This document shows positions 45,828-55,263 of a stretch of DNA of 64,000 bases, one piece after another. The first letter of the stretch is position 1. Each line of letters starts with the position of its first letter. Source of the DNA: Clostridium cibarium (GTDB lineage Bacteria; Bacillota; Clostridia; Clostridiales; Clostridiaceae); NCBI RefSeq assembly GCF_014836335.1, contig NZ_JACSRA010000005.1, positions 1 through 64,000 on the forward strand, in the 5' to 3' direction. The translations under genes and the position numbers were made by a program. The notes below the pieces were generated by a model, which had not been told where the DNA came from, did no database searches, and saw only the letters and a list, made by a program, of their open reading frames with translations.

Positions 45828-45856
45828 TTGTATAAATAACTTATAAAATATATAAT
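45828..45856 (+). promoter_or_regulatory. Promoter of the exporter gene
   Basis: TTGTAT and TATAAT, 17 bases apart, 59 bases before the exporter's ATG and next to the MarR site. Confidence 0.6.
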
Positions 45857-45914
45857 TATAAAGTCGATTGTTAAATGTAATTAAGGAGTTTTATAAGGAA
45901 GTGATTTAAAAAGT

Positions 45915-47375
45915 ATGGATTTAAGAAAAAGAAATATAGTAATAGCATTAATGGTTGCAATGTTCTTAGGCGCTGTTGAAGGAACAGTCGTAACTACTGC
46001 TATTCCAACTATAGTTAAAGATTTACAAGGATTTGAAATAATCAGTTCAGTTTTTTCAATATATTTATTAACTTCTGCAATTTCCACTCCTATCTATGGT
46101 AAATTATCAGATTTATATGGTAGAAAAAATATCTTATCCATAGGAATAATAATATTTTTAGTTGGAAGCTTTTTATGTGGATTATCTCAAAATATGTATA
46201 TGTTAATTGCATTCCGCGCACTTCAAGGACTAGGGGCCGGAGCAATGTTTACTGTTACATATACAATCATTGGAGATATATTTACTATTGAAGAAAGACC
46301 AAAAGTACAAGGAGGCATAAGCTCTGTATGGGGAATAGCAAGCCTTGTAGGGCCATTTTTAGGAGGAATATTAATAGATAAGTTATCTTGGCACTGGATA
46401 TTTTTTATAAACATTCCTTTTGGAATATTATCAATTATTCTCCTTCAGAAAAACTTAAAAGAAAACTTTGAGAAGAAAAAACACAACATAGACTTTGGAG
46501 GAATTATTACTTTATCATTAGCAATGGTTATATTCTTAAATATTTTTTTATCAACTAAAAACGCAAATATTAATAGCATATTCATTGTAATATCAACATT
46601 ATTGACTATTATATTGTTATTACTTTTCTATAAAATTGAAAGAAAAGCAAAAGAACCAATTGTGCCTTTTGATATATTTACAAAGTCAAGTACAATTGTA
46701 AATATAATAAGCTTTTTGCTCTCAGCTATACTTATAGGAGCAGATGTTTATCTTCCAATCTACATGCAAAATGTTCTAGATTTTAGTGCAAAAATTTCAG
46801 GATTAGCTCTTGCTCCAATGTCAATCTTCTGGCTTATAGCCTCAGTTATTTTAGGAAAATGTATAGTAAAGCATGGCGGAAAAACAATAACACTAATTTC
46901 TAATGTTATTTTACTTATTAGCACAATACTACTACCTACCCTTGGAATAAATTCTTCACTACTACTAGTACTCTTATATATTTCTATAATGGGAATTGGC
47001 TTTGGTGGAGCTTTCACTACATTAACTATAATTATCCAAGAATCAGTAGACTACAGCAAAAGAGGTGCTGCAACAGCTACTAATTCCCTTCTTAGAACCC
47101 TAGGCCAAACAATTGGTGTAAGTGTATTTGGTAGTATATTTAATTTATATATAGTTAAGTATTTTACTAACATAGGCATATCAGGAGTAGATCCAAGTAA
47201 CCTCTATAACTCCACCACCTTAAATACAGCTGTTACTAATGAACAGATAAAACTTTCTTTAAATAGTTCTATACATGTTCTCTTTATGATACTTATGATT
47301 ATATCCATATTATCTCTAGTTTTATCTATAGTAATGCCTAAAATATCAGATAAGGCTAGACATATAAAAGCATAA
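45915..47375 (+). CDS. MFS drug exporter, EmrB/QacA (DHA2) type, 14 membrane segments
   Basis: The 486-residue transporter begins RNIVIALMVAMFLGAVEGTV, with LSDLYGRKN (motif A) and GLGAGAMFTVTYTIIGDIF (motif C region), and about 14 hydrophobic segments. DHA2 members expel drugs or dyes in exchange for protons. It is divergent from marR with the operator in between, so a drug- or phenol-induced exporter is likely. AAGGAAGTG precedes the ATG. Confidence 0.92.
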   Translation: MDLRKRNIVIALMVAMFLGAVEGTVVTTAIPTIVKDLQGFEIISSVFSIYLLTSAISTPIYGKLSDLYGRKNILSIGIIIFLVGSFLCGLSQNMYMLIAFRALQGLGAGAMFTVTYTIIGDIFTIEERPKVQGGISSVWGIASLVGPFLGGILIDKLSWHWIFFINIPFGILSIILLQKNLKENFEKKKHNIDFGGIITLSLAMVIFLNIFLSTKNANINSIFIVISTLLTIILLLLFYKIERKAKEPIVPFDIFTKSSTIVNIISFLLSAILIGADVYLPIYMQNVLDFSAKISGLALAPMSIFWLIASVILGKCIVKHGGKTITLISNVILLISTILLPTLGINSSLLLVLLYISIMGIGFGGAFTTLTIIIQESVDYSKRGAATATNSLLRTLGQTIGVSVFGSIFNLYIVKYFTNIGISGVDPSNLYNSTTLNTAVTNEQIKLSLNSSIHVLFMILMIISILSLVLSIVMPKISDKARHIKA

Positions 47376-47425
47376 AATAATTAATACCCAATATAAACTA
47401 ATTATATTGGGTATTAATTATTTTA
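47373..47425. terminator. Long bidirectional terminator covering both stop codons
   Basis: A 24-bp perfect stem (47373-47396 with 47402-47425) with a 5-base loop. The TAA of the exporter gene (47373-47375) and that of the convergent MFS gene (47418-47420) both lie inside the stem. Confidence 0.9.
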
Positions 47426-48611
47426 TTACAATTTTATTGTATCTTAATTTTGCAAAGATTGCAGATGATATACCAACTATAAAAATAACTATCATAAAAT
47501 AGAATACATTTAAAATTCCATAATGCCTTAAAATCATTCCTGTTAAAGCCGGAATAACTGCTGCCGATATTCCTCCAGCAGTAGAAACTAATGCGATTGT
47601 TTCCCCTTTCTTTTTCCAGAACAATTCTCCCATAGTGGTTTGAGCCATTTGTAATACTCCTGCTGATGATAAGCCTATTAAGAAAAATCCAACTATGGTA
47701 CATATTTCTGACCTAATTAACAATATTAATATGAGAGTAACTAATCCTATTATTGGGTATACAACTAATATCACTATAGGTTTTACTGTCTTTTGTAAAA
47801 GTTTTGCTAGAATGCCAACTGAAACAAGTGCTCCTATACTATAGTAAGTTATTAGTTTTAATGACTCTATCTGATTCAGACCTAAAATATTTTGACCGAA
47901 AGTAGGCATCCACATTTGAAATCCAGTATATATAGAATTAGATGTAAATCCTATTATTATAAGAGCTATACCTTCCTTTTTTAATATTGGCTGAGATTTA
48001 AATTTATTTTCCATTAATTCTGTACCATCATCAGAAACTTCTACTTCATTTGCCTTTGGGAACTTTCTAGTAAGCAAAAATAAGCCATCTAGTGAAAATA
48101 TTAATGCTATTAAGAAAAATGTATATCCATAAAACATATTTTTATCTACAAAAAAGCCTATTATTATTGGCAGCATTATTCCCCCTATAGCTATAAATGC
48201 TTTTATTACAACTGTAGCTGTACCTGGAGTTTTAGGAAAACATTCTATAAGTGAAGGATAACTTGAAGCATCCATAAAAGCATGAGATATACCTGCAAAT
48301 ACTGATAATATCATAGCTATCTCATAACTTGGAGCAAGAGGTATTCCAACTAAAAAAATGACTGCAAATACTGGAGATAAACAAAGAATTTTCTTTCTTC
48401 CATATTTATCCGACATTTTTCCACTAATATACAATGTAGCTGAACGAACTAAACCTTCTATAGAAATTAAAAAACTAATCCCAGCCGCATCTGTATTAAA
48501 TTGCTTTGTTACAAATGACATATTTGACGAAAGCAAAATAACGATCATACCTAACATACAGTAACTTATGTATATTCCCAGTGCTGTTTTTAAATAAGTA
48601 TTCTTAAACAT
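47418..48611 (-). CDS. MFS transporter, YdiM/YdiN-like
   Basis: The 397-residue carrier with about 12 membrane segments is a paralog of the transporter at 49612: both share YISxxMLGM/VHGM near the start, SDKFGRK or SDKYGRK, the SYPSLIECFPKTPGTATV / TYPALMECYPKATGTASV block and a final NIRYN/KLRYN. They resemble E. coli YdiM and YdiN, whose genes also sit beside ydiB and aroD. It has its own promoter region with a palindrome at 48641. Likely substrates are quinate, shikimate or related acids (inference). Confidence 0.85.
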   Translation of the reverse strand: MFKNTYLKTALGIYISYCMLGMIVILLSSNMSFVTKQFNTDAAGISFLISIEGLVRSATLYISGKMSDKYGRKKILCLSPVFAVIFLVGIPLAPSYEIAMILSVFAGISHAFMDASSYPSLIECFPKTPGTATVVIKAFIAIGGIMLPIIIGFFVDKNMFYGYTFFLIALIFSLDGLFLLTRKFPKANEVEVSDDGTELMENKFKSQPILKKEGIALIIIGFTSNSIYTGFQMWMPTFGQNILGLNQIESLKLITYYSIGALVSVGILAKLLQKTVKPIVILVVYPIIGLVTLILILLIRSEICTIVGFFLIGLSSAGVLQMAQTTMGELFWKKKGETIALVSTAGGISAAVIPALTGMILRHYGILNVFYFMIVIFIVGISSAIFAKLRYNKIVIK

Positions 48612-48640
48612 CACCACATTCCTCCTCTGTTAACCAAATA

Positions 48641-48659
48641 TTCAAAATACTATTTTGAA
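48641..48659. promoter_or_regulatory. Palindrome upstream of the MFS gene
   Basis: TTCAAAATACTATTTTGAA is a perfect 9-1-9 palindrome 30 bases before the start codon. It could be an operator; no second copy was noticed. Confidence 0.4.
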
Positions 48660-48760
48660 CTATGAAGCAATGTCATCTTGTAAAGTAATTACATCAAATT
48701 TCTAGTATTCATCTTATATATTTTCTAAAGTTAATAAAAATTATCTATTATTTATATAAA

Positions 48761-48787
48761 AGAGTGCCGAATTTATCGACACTCCTT
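48761..48787 (-). terminator. Terminator of the aroE-MFS-aroD operon
   Basis: AGTGTCG-N7-CGGCACT followed by CTTTTAT on the minus strand, 15 bases after aroD. Confidence 0.6.
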
Positions 48788-48801
48788 TCACTAAATTTAT
48801 A

Positions 48802-49569
48802 TTACTTAATGCTATTATGTAATATATCAAGTACTGTACGTAAATCCTTAACAGCTATTTGACCAGGAGCTGAAGCTTTTTTAGCTGCTCCAAATGTTAA
48901 TGCAGAACCAAATACTTCTCCTGCAAGTCTGCTTATAACACCAGTTCCTGCCATAGACATAGTAATTATTGGCCTATTTGCATAGTTTTCTACCATTTCA
49001 TTTGTAGCTGAAAGTAGTACTAGTACATCTTTTTTATTTTGAGGCATTACTGCAATCTTTGGTAAATCCGCCCCTAAATCTTGCATCTTTCTAAGCCTTG
49101 ATACTATTTCTTCTTGTGATGGAGTTTTAAAGAAATCATGATTTGACATTACTACCTTAATGCCAGAAGCATGTGCAGAATCAACTATATCTTTAACAAC
49201 TTCATCACCAGTGAAAAGTTCTACGTCAACTAAATCTACTAATTTAGTAGCTGCAATTTCCTTATTTAATTCTGCATAGTAGTTTGTAGATACTTCTTTT
49301 TCTCCACCTTCTTTTAAACTACGGAATGTAAATAATATAGGTGTGTTTTCAAGAAGCTTTCTTAAGTCTCCAAGAACTTCTTTAACAGCTTGTATATCTT
49401 CCACTTTTTCATAAAAATCAACACGCCATTCAACTATATCTAAACTAATTCCTTTTAGGGCAGCAACTTCTTCTATAAGTTCTTCTTTTGTCTTTCCTAC
49501 TATAGGAACGCAAATTTTAGGAATTTCTTCACCAATTTTTATATCTCTAACTGTTACTATCTTCTCCAT
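48802..49569 (-). CDS. aroD: 3-dehydroquinate dehydratase, type I
   Basis: The enzyme interconverts 3-dehydroquinate and 3-dehydroshikimate. The 255-residue barrel has the Schiff-base Lys171 in ADLPKIAVMPQ and the catalytic His144 in VVMSNHDFFKTP, with EWRVDFYE near residue 48. Next to YdiB-like and MFS genes it probably serves quinate/shikimate breakdown rather than aromatic amino acid synthesis. ATG behind AGGAGGATAAGT. Confidence 0.95.
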   Translation of the reverse strand: MEKIVTVRDIKIGEEIPKICVPIVGKTKEELIEEVAALKGISLDIVEWRVDFYEKVEDIQAVKEVLGDLRKLLENTPILFTFRSLKEGGEKEVSTNYYAELNKEIAATKLVDLVDVELFTGDEVVKDIVDSAHASGIKVVMSNHDFFKTPSQEEIVSRLRKMQDLGADLPKIAVMPQNKKDVLVLLSATNEMVENYANRPIITMSMAGTGVISRLAGEVFGSALTFGAAKKASAPGQIAVKDLRTVLDILHNSIK

Positions 49570-49611
49570 ACTTATCCTCCTAATACTTGTTTATGTTAAC
49601 TTTATCAGGCT

Positions 49612-50808
49612 TTAGTTACTCTTCATCATTATATTATATCTTATATTCACTATTATACCCAATACAATTCCTAAAGCAGTAACTCCTGCATCAAATAAAA
49701 TTATATTGCTCATGCTAGTTTTTGATATAATACCTGTAATGGCTGGAACTGCAAAACTTGCTATACTTGAAGCTGTATATACCATTCCAGTTATTTTACC
49801 CTTACTTGTAGGGAATAAGTCTGACATCGCTGCAAGAGCTAATTGAAGTACTCCACCAGCAGCTGAAAATCCTATTGAAAATGCACCAATCATGCAAGTT
49901 GTTGGTGTTGGGAACATCCAAAGAACCATAAGTGTAACTAATGATATTAATGGATATATAACTACAAACCTTACTGGTTTTATTAAATTCTTAACAAGAA
50001 CTGATGTAACTACTACTGCTGAAATACTACCTAAACTATAATAACTAATTAATTTTAATGAAGCAGTATCAATCATACCAGCAACTTCTTTACCATACTG
50101 AGGTAACCATACTTGAACAACTAAAAATGTAGCTGTTGCAGTAAATCCAATTATAATAAGACTGATTCCTTCAATCCAGAAGTTTGGCTTATGTTTCATT
50201 TCATCCTCAGATTTAATTTCTTCAACTGATTCCGTAGCTTTAACCTCATTGGCAACTGGGAAAACTCTTTTTATTAAGAATATTCCATTTAGTACAAATA
50301 TTATTATACAGAATATAAATGAATATCCAAAATATAATCCATTACTAACTAAAAATCCAATAACAATTGGTAATGTAAATTGACCTGCTGATATAAATGC
50401 TTTAATCATAACACTAGCTGTACCAGTAGCTTTTGGATAACATTCCATTAAAGCTGGATATGTTCCTGCATCTAAGAATGAATTTGCTACACCAGCAAGT
50501 AATGCAAAAATAAATGCTACAGTAACATTTGGACTTAATAAAATTCCTGCGAAAAATATAATATAAGTTATCATTCCTAAGTAAATAAATGGCTTTCTTC
50601 CAAACTTATCGGATAGAACACCAGAAATATATAAAACAATTAATCTCCCTATACCAAGTGCTGATATAATATATGAAACTCCTGCTTTATCTGTATGTAA
50701 CTGCTCTGTTAAATAAGTCATGTTTTGTGCTAGTATTATAGCTCCCATACCATGCACAAAATAGTTAATATACATTGCTATTGCCGTTGACGTATATTTA
50801 TTCTTCAT
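49612..50808 (-). CDS. MFS transporter, YdiN-like (quinate/shikimate-type)
   Basis: The 398-residue carrier begins YTSTAIAMYINYFVHGMGAI and has ILAQNMTYLTEQ, SDKFGRKPFIYLG, and FSAAGGVLQLALAAMSDLFP, which match E. coli YdiN closely in my memory of it. ATG 50808 follows AAAGGAGAAAAT; the frame to 50829 starts before that. It lies between aroE/ydiB-like and aroD genes with short gaps (69 and 42 bases), so the three form an operon for uptake and use of a hydroaromatic acid. Confidence 0.88.
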   Translation of the reverse strand: MKNKYTSTAIAMYINYFVHGMGAIILAQNMTYLTEQLHTDKAGVSYIISALGIGRLIVLYISGVLSDKFGRKPFIYLGMITYIIFFAGILLSPNVTVAFIFALLAGVANSFLDAGTYPALMECYPKATGTASVMIKAFISAGQFTLPIVIGFLVSNGLYFGYSFIFCIIIFVLNGIFLIKRVFPVANEVKATESVEEIKSEDEMKHKPNFWIEGISLIIIGFTATATFLVVQVWLPQYGKEVAGMIDTASLKLISYYSLGSISAVVVTSVLVKNLIKPVRFVVIYPLISLVTLMVLWMFPTPTTCMIGAFSIGFSAAGGVLQLALAAMSDLFPTSKGKITGMVYTASSIASFAVPAITGIISKTSMSNIILFDAGVTALGIVLGIIVNIRYNIMMKSN

Positions 50809-50877
50809 ATTTTCTCCTTTGTAAATCAATATTTTTTGTTTTTATACATTATTACTGACACAGACTAAAATTAAATA

Positions 50878-51744
50878 CTATTTAATACCTAAAAATTCCT
50901 TCATATGTTCAATTGGCATTTCCTTACCAGTCCAAAGTTCAAATGCTTTTGCTCCTTGAAATAACATCATACCAAGACCGTTCATTGTTGGACATCCAAT
51001 CTCTTCTGCTATTTCTAGTAATCTTGTTTTTGTTGGCATGTACACAACATCGGTTACAATTAGGTCAGGACGTAACATATCCTTTTCAACATAAGTTTGA
51101 CCTTCTAAAGGTTTCATTCCTACGCCTGTTGCATTTGTGAAAATATCACTATCTGCAATCTCTCTTCTTAAAGCTTCCTTGTCATCTAAATCAAATAGTG
51201 TAGCTTTACAATTTGTTTTTTCATTAATATCTTTTACTGTTTGTACTGCTCTATCATAGAAGGCATCTTTTTTATTGAATATTGATAATTCTCTAACACC
51301 ATCTAATGCTGCTTGAACTTCTATTGCAGTAGCTGCTCCACCTGCTCCTACTATAGTCATCTTCTTTCCTATAGCATCAAAGCCCTTATCTTTTAATGAA
51401 GTCATGTATCCAACTCCATCTGTAATATGCCCTGTTAATACACCATTATCGTTTACTACAGTATTAACTGCACCTGTAAGTTCTGCTGCTGGAGAAAGCT
51501 TATCTAAATATTCATGAATGATTGTCTTATTAGGCATTGACACATTACATCCACGAGCTTGCATTGCCTTTAATCCTTTTACTGCATCTTCTAATCTATC
51601 AGGGCCTACTTCAAATGCAAGATATGCATAATCAAGTCCTAAATAAGAAAAAGCTTCATTGTGCATTTTTGGTGAACTAGTGTGCTTTATTGGAGTTGCC
51701 AATAATCCTATTAAAGTTGTATATCCTGTAATACGTTTTTCCAT
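50878..51744 (-). CDS. ydiB: Quinate/shikimate dehydrogenase, YdiB-like
   Basis: The 288-residue enzyme has KHTSSPKMHN (substrate site), SMPNK with catalytic Lys73, ITDGVG with Asp109, and the nucleotide loop IVGAGGAATA. FNKKDAFYDRAVQ, TGVGMKPLEGQ and NGLGMMLFQGAKAFELWTGK fit YdiB better than AroE. YdiB oxidises quinate or shikimate with NAD or NADP. It is the first gene of an operon with the MFS and aroD genes, and a LysR-type box lies 137 bases upstream. Confidence 0.9.
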   Translation of the reverse strand: MEKRITGYTTLIGLLATPIKHTSSPKMHNEAFSYLGLDYAYLAFEVGPDRLEDAVKGLKAMQARGCNVSMPNKTIIHEYLDKLSPAAELTGAVNTVVNDNGVLTGHITDGVGYMTSLKDKGFDAIGKKMTIVGAGGAATAIEVQAALDGVRELSIFNKKDAFYDRAVQTVKDINEKTNCKATLFDLDDKEALRREIADSDIFTNATGVGMKPLEGQTYVEKDMLRPDLIVTDVVYMPTKTRLLEIAEEIGCPTMNGLGMMLFQGAKAFELWTGKEMPIEHMKEFLGIK

Positions 51745-51880
51745 TTTTTCATTCTCCTTAGTTTTTTAATTTATTATATTGCTTTACTTTTAACAATCTA
51801 GTTAAATATTTAACATTTCTTATAATCTAATTATATTTTAAACTTTCTTAATATTCCAATTCATTTTATAGTGATTATTT

Positions 51881-51895
51881 ATAGAAATCTTCTAT
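51881..51895. promoter_or_regulatory. Candidate LysR box before ydiB-like gene
   Basis: ATAGAAATCTTCTAT has the same ATAGA-N5-TCTAT core as the long palindrome at 54200-54228 between lysR and the flavoenzyme gene, and fits the T-N11-A rule of LysR sites. In the gap 51745-52063 I see only this box, AT-rich promoter sequence and the terminator at 51963. Confidence 0.6.
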
Positions 51896-51962
51896 ATATC
51901 ACTCCATATATCATAATATATTTTTATCTACTACATCTTAAACTATTATAATTAGTTTATTG

Positions 51963-52005
51963 TTTATAAAAAAATATCACTATTTTTTATAATAGTGATA
52001 TTTTT
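51963..52005 (-). terminator. Terminator of the enoate-reductase-like gene
   Basis: AAAAATATCACTATT / AATAGTGATATTTTT hairpin with A and T runs on both sides, 59 bases after the stop of the gene at 52064. Confidence 0.82.
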
Positions 52006-52063
52006 AAAATCTATTTATTATATTTTCAATATGTCTAGATAACTTATAAATTTATTTTATGTT

Positions 52064-54064
52064 TTATATTAAATTTAACTTTTCTAATACATTAATTGTA
52101 GTATATCTTCCCTCTTGTGTTCCATCTATTATTCTTCTAGCTCTCAAGCTGTCGCCAATGTTAATTACTTCAACGCCTGTATCTGCAAACTTTTCTTGTA
52201 AACTCGCAAGAATTGGTGTTTCTGATCTCATACCAAGACATACAAATCCATAGTCAAATTCTATTTCCTGATCTTTTCCATCCCTATTTACCTTAAAACT
52301 ATTATCTTTAACTTCAAGAAGTGATGTATCTGTCATAACATTTACTTTATTCTCTTCTACCATAGTCATCATTTGAACTTTTGTAACTATATCTAAATCA
52401 CGTCCAAGAACCGGTAATCTTTCTATTATTGTTACTTCTGCATCTTTTTCAGTAAAGAATTCTACTACATCTAATCCAACAGCGCCTCCGCCGACTACTG
52501 CTATCTTCTTACCTTTTAAATCTAAATTCTTAAACATTTCAACATTTTTAATTAATCCAAATATTGATTGAATCTTTTCTTGTTTATCTATACGATCTAA
52601 TAATCCTGTAATTGGTGGAAGTAATGGCTTAGATCCTGTAGCATTTATTATTACATCTGGTTTTAAATTTTCTACTAATTCAACTGAAGCTGTTGTGTTT
52701 GTAAATGTAATTAAATTTTTTAAATTCTTAGCTCTATTTATTAAATAGTCAGGAAAATCATTTATTCTATCCTTAGCTGGTAACTTAGCTATTTCTCTAG
52801 CTAATCCACCTAAATATGCCTTTTGTTCAAGTAGGAATGTTGTACTTCCAGCTTCTGCAGCAGTACAAGCTGCTTCAAGTCCAGCAGTTCCTCCCCCAAT
52901 AACAACAACATTAGTTTGTTTGTTTACTTTTCTATTTTCAAGAGTATCTTCATTTATAACATCTGGATTTATTGTGCATCTAATTGGTCTATTTAATCCG
53001 ATTCTGTGACCTGCACATCCTATATTACATGATATACATTTTCTTAATGTATCTTCTTTTCCTGATTGAACTTTATTCGCCCAATTAGGCTCAGCTATAA
53101 GACCACGTCCCATTCCAATTAAGTCAGCTTTTCCTTCTTTTAGTATATCATCAGCAACCTGAGGATTTCTTATATTTCCTGTTGTTATAACTGGCTTATT
53201 AAATTTATCTTTTACAGCCTTAGCCATATAAGAACGCCATCCATCTTCTAAATACATTGCATCTATTTGATATTGTATTGAATCATTTAATGCAGATGAA
53301 ACATTGAATATATCTACTTCATCATTTAAATATTGTAATATTTCTAATGTATCTTCTAAAGTATTTCCGCCTTCAATAAATTCTTCTGCACTAACTCTTA
53401 GCATAATTGGAAACATTGGTCCAACTTCTCTTCTAACTGCATCTATTATCATTCTCGCAAATCTAGCTCTGTTTTCAATGCTACCACCAAATTCATCAGT
53501 ACGCTTATTGTATACAGGTGATAGGAATTGACATATTAAATATGAATGCCCTGCATGTATTTCTACAGCATCAAATCCTGCCATTTGAGCTCTTTTAGCT
53601 GCTGCTGCATATTTTTCTACTATATCTAAAATTTCTTCTTTAGTTAAAGCTCTTGGTACAGCTCCTCCAGTTTTTGATGGAATATCTGAGGAAGATACTG
53701 GTGTTCTACCTTCCATTCTAGCTGGAACTGCTGACGCTCCTGAATGATTTATTTGTATGGACGCACACGCACCATGCTTATGTAATCTCTCAGTTAATTT
53801 GTATAACCCTGGAATATATTTATCATGATCAAGTCTTATTTGAGTTGTCCCATTAGATCCCATTGTAAAATCTACACAAACATTCTCAATAATTATTAAT
53901 CCTGTTCCACCCTTTGCCCTTTGTTCATAATATTTTATATGCTCTTCCGTAAATTCTCCATTTGTTCCTCCATAATTTGTTCCCATAGGAGGCATTACTA
54001 TTCTATTTTTTATAGTCATAGTCTTTACTGTTAGTGGTGTAAAAATATTATTGAATTTTTTCAT
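52064..54064 (-). CDS. Old-yellow-enzyme-type FMN/FAD/4Fe-4S reductase (2-enoate / BaiH-like)
   Basis: The 666-residue enzyme has an FMN barrel (about 1-340, with EIHAGHSYLICQFLSP and the active His), a 4Fe-4S motif CISCNIGCAG...C (C-x2-C-x3-C-x12-C, about residues 343-363) and FAD and NAD(P) binding folds (VVVIGGGTAGLEAA; AVVGGGAVGLDVV). This is the build of 2,4-dienoyl-CoA reductase, clostridial 2-enoate reductase and BaiCD/BaiH. It is divergent from lysR with the palindrome between, so its substrate may be an unsaturated acid met together with quinate or shikimate, such as a cinnamate-type acid; this is inference. Confidence 0.88.
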   Translation of the reverse strand: MKKFNNIFTPLTVKTMTIKNRIVMPPMGTNYGGTNGEFTEEHIKYYEQRAKGGTGLIIIENVCVDFTMGSNGTTQIRLDHDKYIPGLYKLTERLHKHGACASIQINHSGASAVPARMEGRTPVSSSDIPSKTGGAVPRALTKEEILDIVEKYAAAAKRAQMAGFDAVEIHAGHSYLICQFLSPVYNKRTDEFGGSIENRARFARMIIDAVRREVGPMFPIMLRVSAEEFIEGGNTLEDTLEILQYLNDEVDIFNVSSALNDSIQYQIDAMYLEDGWRSYMAKAVKDKFNKPVITTGNIRNPQVADDILKEGKADLIGMGRGLIAEPNWANKVQSGKEDTLRKCISCNIGCAGHRIGLNRPIRCTINPDVINEDTLENRKVNKQTNVVVIGGGTAGLEAACTAAEAGSTTFLLEQKAYLGGLAREIAKLPAKDRINDFPDYLINRAKNLKNLITFTNTTASVELVENLKPDVIINATGSKPLLPPITGLLDRIDKQEKIQSIFGLIKNVEMFKNLDLKGKKIAVVGGGAVGLDVVEFFTEKDAEVTIIERLPVLGRDLDIVTKVQMMTMVEENKVNVMTDTSLLEVKDNSFKVNRDGKDQEIEFDYGFVCLGMRSETPILASLQEKFADTGVEVINIGDSLRARRIIDGTQEGRYTTINVLEKLNLI

Positions 54065-54199
54065 TTGTCATTCTCCCTATCTTTTACATTTCTCTTGTTT
54101 GATAAAAAATTAACTTGCTTTGCCAACAAAATAAACCTTTATTTCTTATATTTTTATTTTAATATGTATTTATCTATTAATCTAATGCATTTTTTAAGT

Positions 54200-54228
54200 A
54201 TTATTGATAGATTTTATCTATCAATAAT
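54200..54228. promoter_or_regulatory. LysR operator: perfect 13-3-13 palindrome
   Basis: Arms ATTATTGATAGAT (54200-54212) and ATCTATCAATAAT (54216-54228) are perfect complements around TTT. The core ATAGA-N5-TCTAT recurs at 51881. It lies 57 bases before lysR and 136 bases from the divergent flavoenzyme gene, a usual place for autoregulation and activation. Confidence 0.8.
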
Positions 54229-54284
54229 GTTATACTATCTTTAAAAAAATTATTTAAATACTATTGTGAGAGGATTAATAAAAA

Positions 54285-55175
54285 ATGAATTTGAATCATT
54301 TGCATTATTTTAGAGTATTAGCTAAAACTGAACACTACACTCAAGCAGCTAAAGAACTATCAATTACTCAGCCAAGTTTAAGTCATGCTATTTCAACTTT
54401 AGAAAAAGATTTAGGTACATATCTATTCGAAAAGCAAGGCAGAAACATACGTTTAACTAAATACGGTCTCTTTTTCCTAGGATATGTAGAGAATGCTCTT
54501 AATGAATTAGAAATTGGAGAAAAGAAATTACGAGGTTTAACAAGTTCTTCTACTGGAACAATTGATTTAGGTTTTATTTATACATTAGGTTCACATATTA
54601 TGCCAAACCTTATGAAGGACTTTTTAAGTAATGAAGAATATAAAAATATATCTTTTTCACTTTTTCAAGGTACTACAAAAAAGATCATTGAAGGATTAAA
54701 AAGCGAAAAATTTGATTTAGGCTTTTGTTCCTTTATGGAAAATGAGGATGATATTGATTTTATTCCTATCTTAGAAGAAGAGTTAGTTTTAGTTGTTTCA
54801 AAAAATCATGAATTGGCTTCACAAGATACTGTAGATTTGAAATATTTAGAGAAATACCCTTTCATATTTTTTAATAAGGAAAGTGGTATGCGTCCTCATA
54901 TTGATAATCTATTTAATAAGGTTAATATAACACCTAAAGTAATTTGTGAAGTAGAAGAAGATAGCGCTATTTTAGGACTTGTAAGTATTAATTATGGAAT
55001 TGCCATAGTTCCTAATATTTATTTAATTAAGAATTTTGATGTTAAAGTATTACATATCACTAATCCTCTGATTAAAAGATATATTTATATGGCTTCCGTT
55101 AAAAATAAATATATTTCACCTTCTGCTAGTTCTTTCCGTAGTTTCATTATTAGTAATACTAATAATGAATTATAG
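54285..55175 (+). CDS. LysR-family regulator of the quinate/shikimate-type cluster
   Basis: The 296-residue protein begins MNLNHLHYFRVLAKTEHYTQ with the helix-turn-helix SITQPSLSHAISTLEKDLG (about 26-44) and has the two-part effector domain (about 90-290). Position, divergence and palindromes suggest that it controls the flavoenzyme gene and the ydiB-MFS-aroD operon, perhaps with shikimate or quinate as signal, as reported for QuiR in Listeria. Confidence 0.93.
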   Translation: MNLNHLHYFRVLAKTEHYTQAAKELSITQPSLSHAISTLEKDLGTYLFEKQGRNIRLTKYGLFFLGYVENALNELEIGEKKLRGLTSSSTGTIDLGFIYTLGSHIMPNLMKDFLSNEEYKNISFSLFQGTTKKIIEGLKSEKFDLGFCSFMENEDDIDFIPILEEELVLVVSKNHELASQDTVDLKYLEKYPFIFFNKESGMRPHIDNLFNKVNITPKVICEVEEDSAILGLVSINYGIAIVPNIYLIKNFDVKVLHITNPLIKRYIYMASVKNKYISPSASSFRSFIISNTNNEL

Positions 55176-55216
55176 TGAATTAATCATTATACTGATTTTA
55201 ACAATTCTATAAATAA

Positions 55217-55243
55217 GAGGCTGTTGCAATATGCAACAGCCTC
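55217..55243. terminator. Hairpin between convergent genes
   Basis: GAGGCTGTTGCA / TGCAACAGCCTC with a 3-base loop. There is no clear T-run, so it may be a weak terminator or a transcript-end stabiliser for both genes. Confidence 0.5.
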
Positions 55244-55263
55244 CTCAAATTATAACTAATAGT

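Noticed and set aside
47434..47703. Overlapping 89-residue minus-strand ORF inside the MFS gene
   Set aside because: It is an out-of-frame shadow of the transporter gene, which has clear family motifs over its full length.
55217..55243. Hairpin after lysR as part of a mobile element end
   Set aside because: No matching second copy or transposase lies near; its place between convergent genes fits a transcript-end hairpin.
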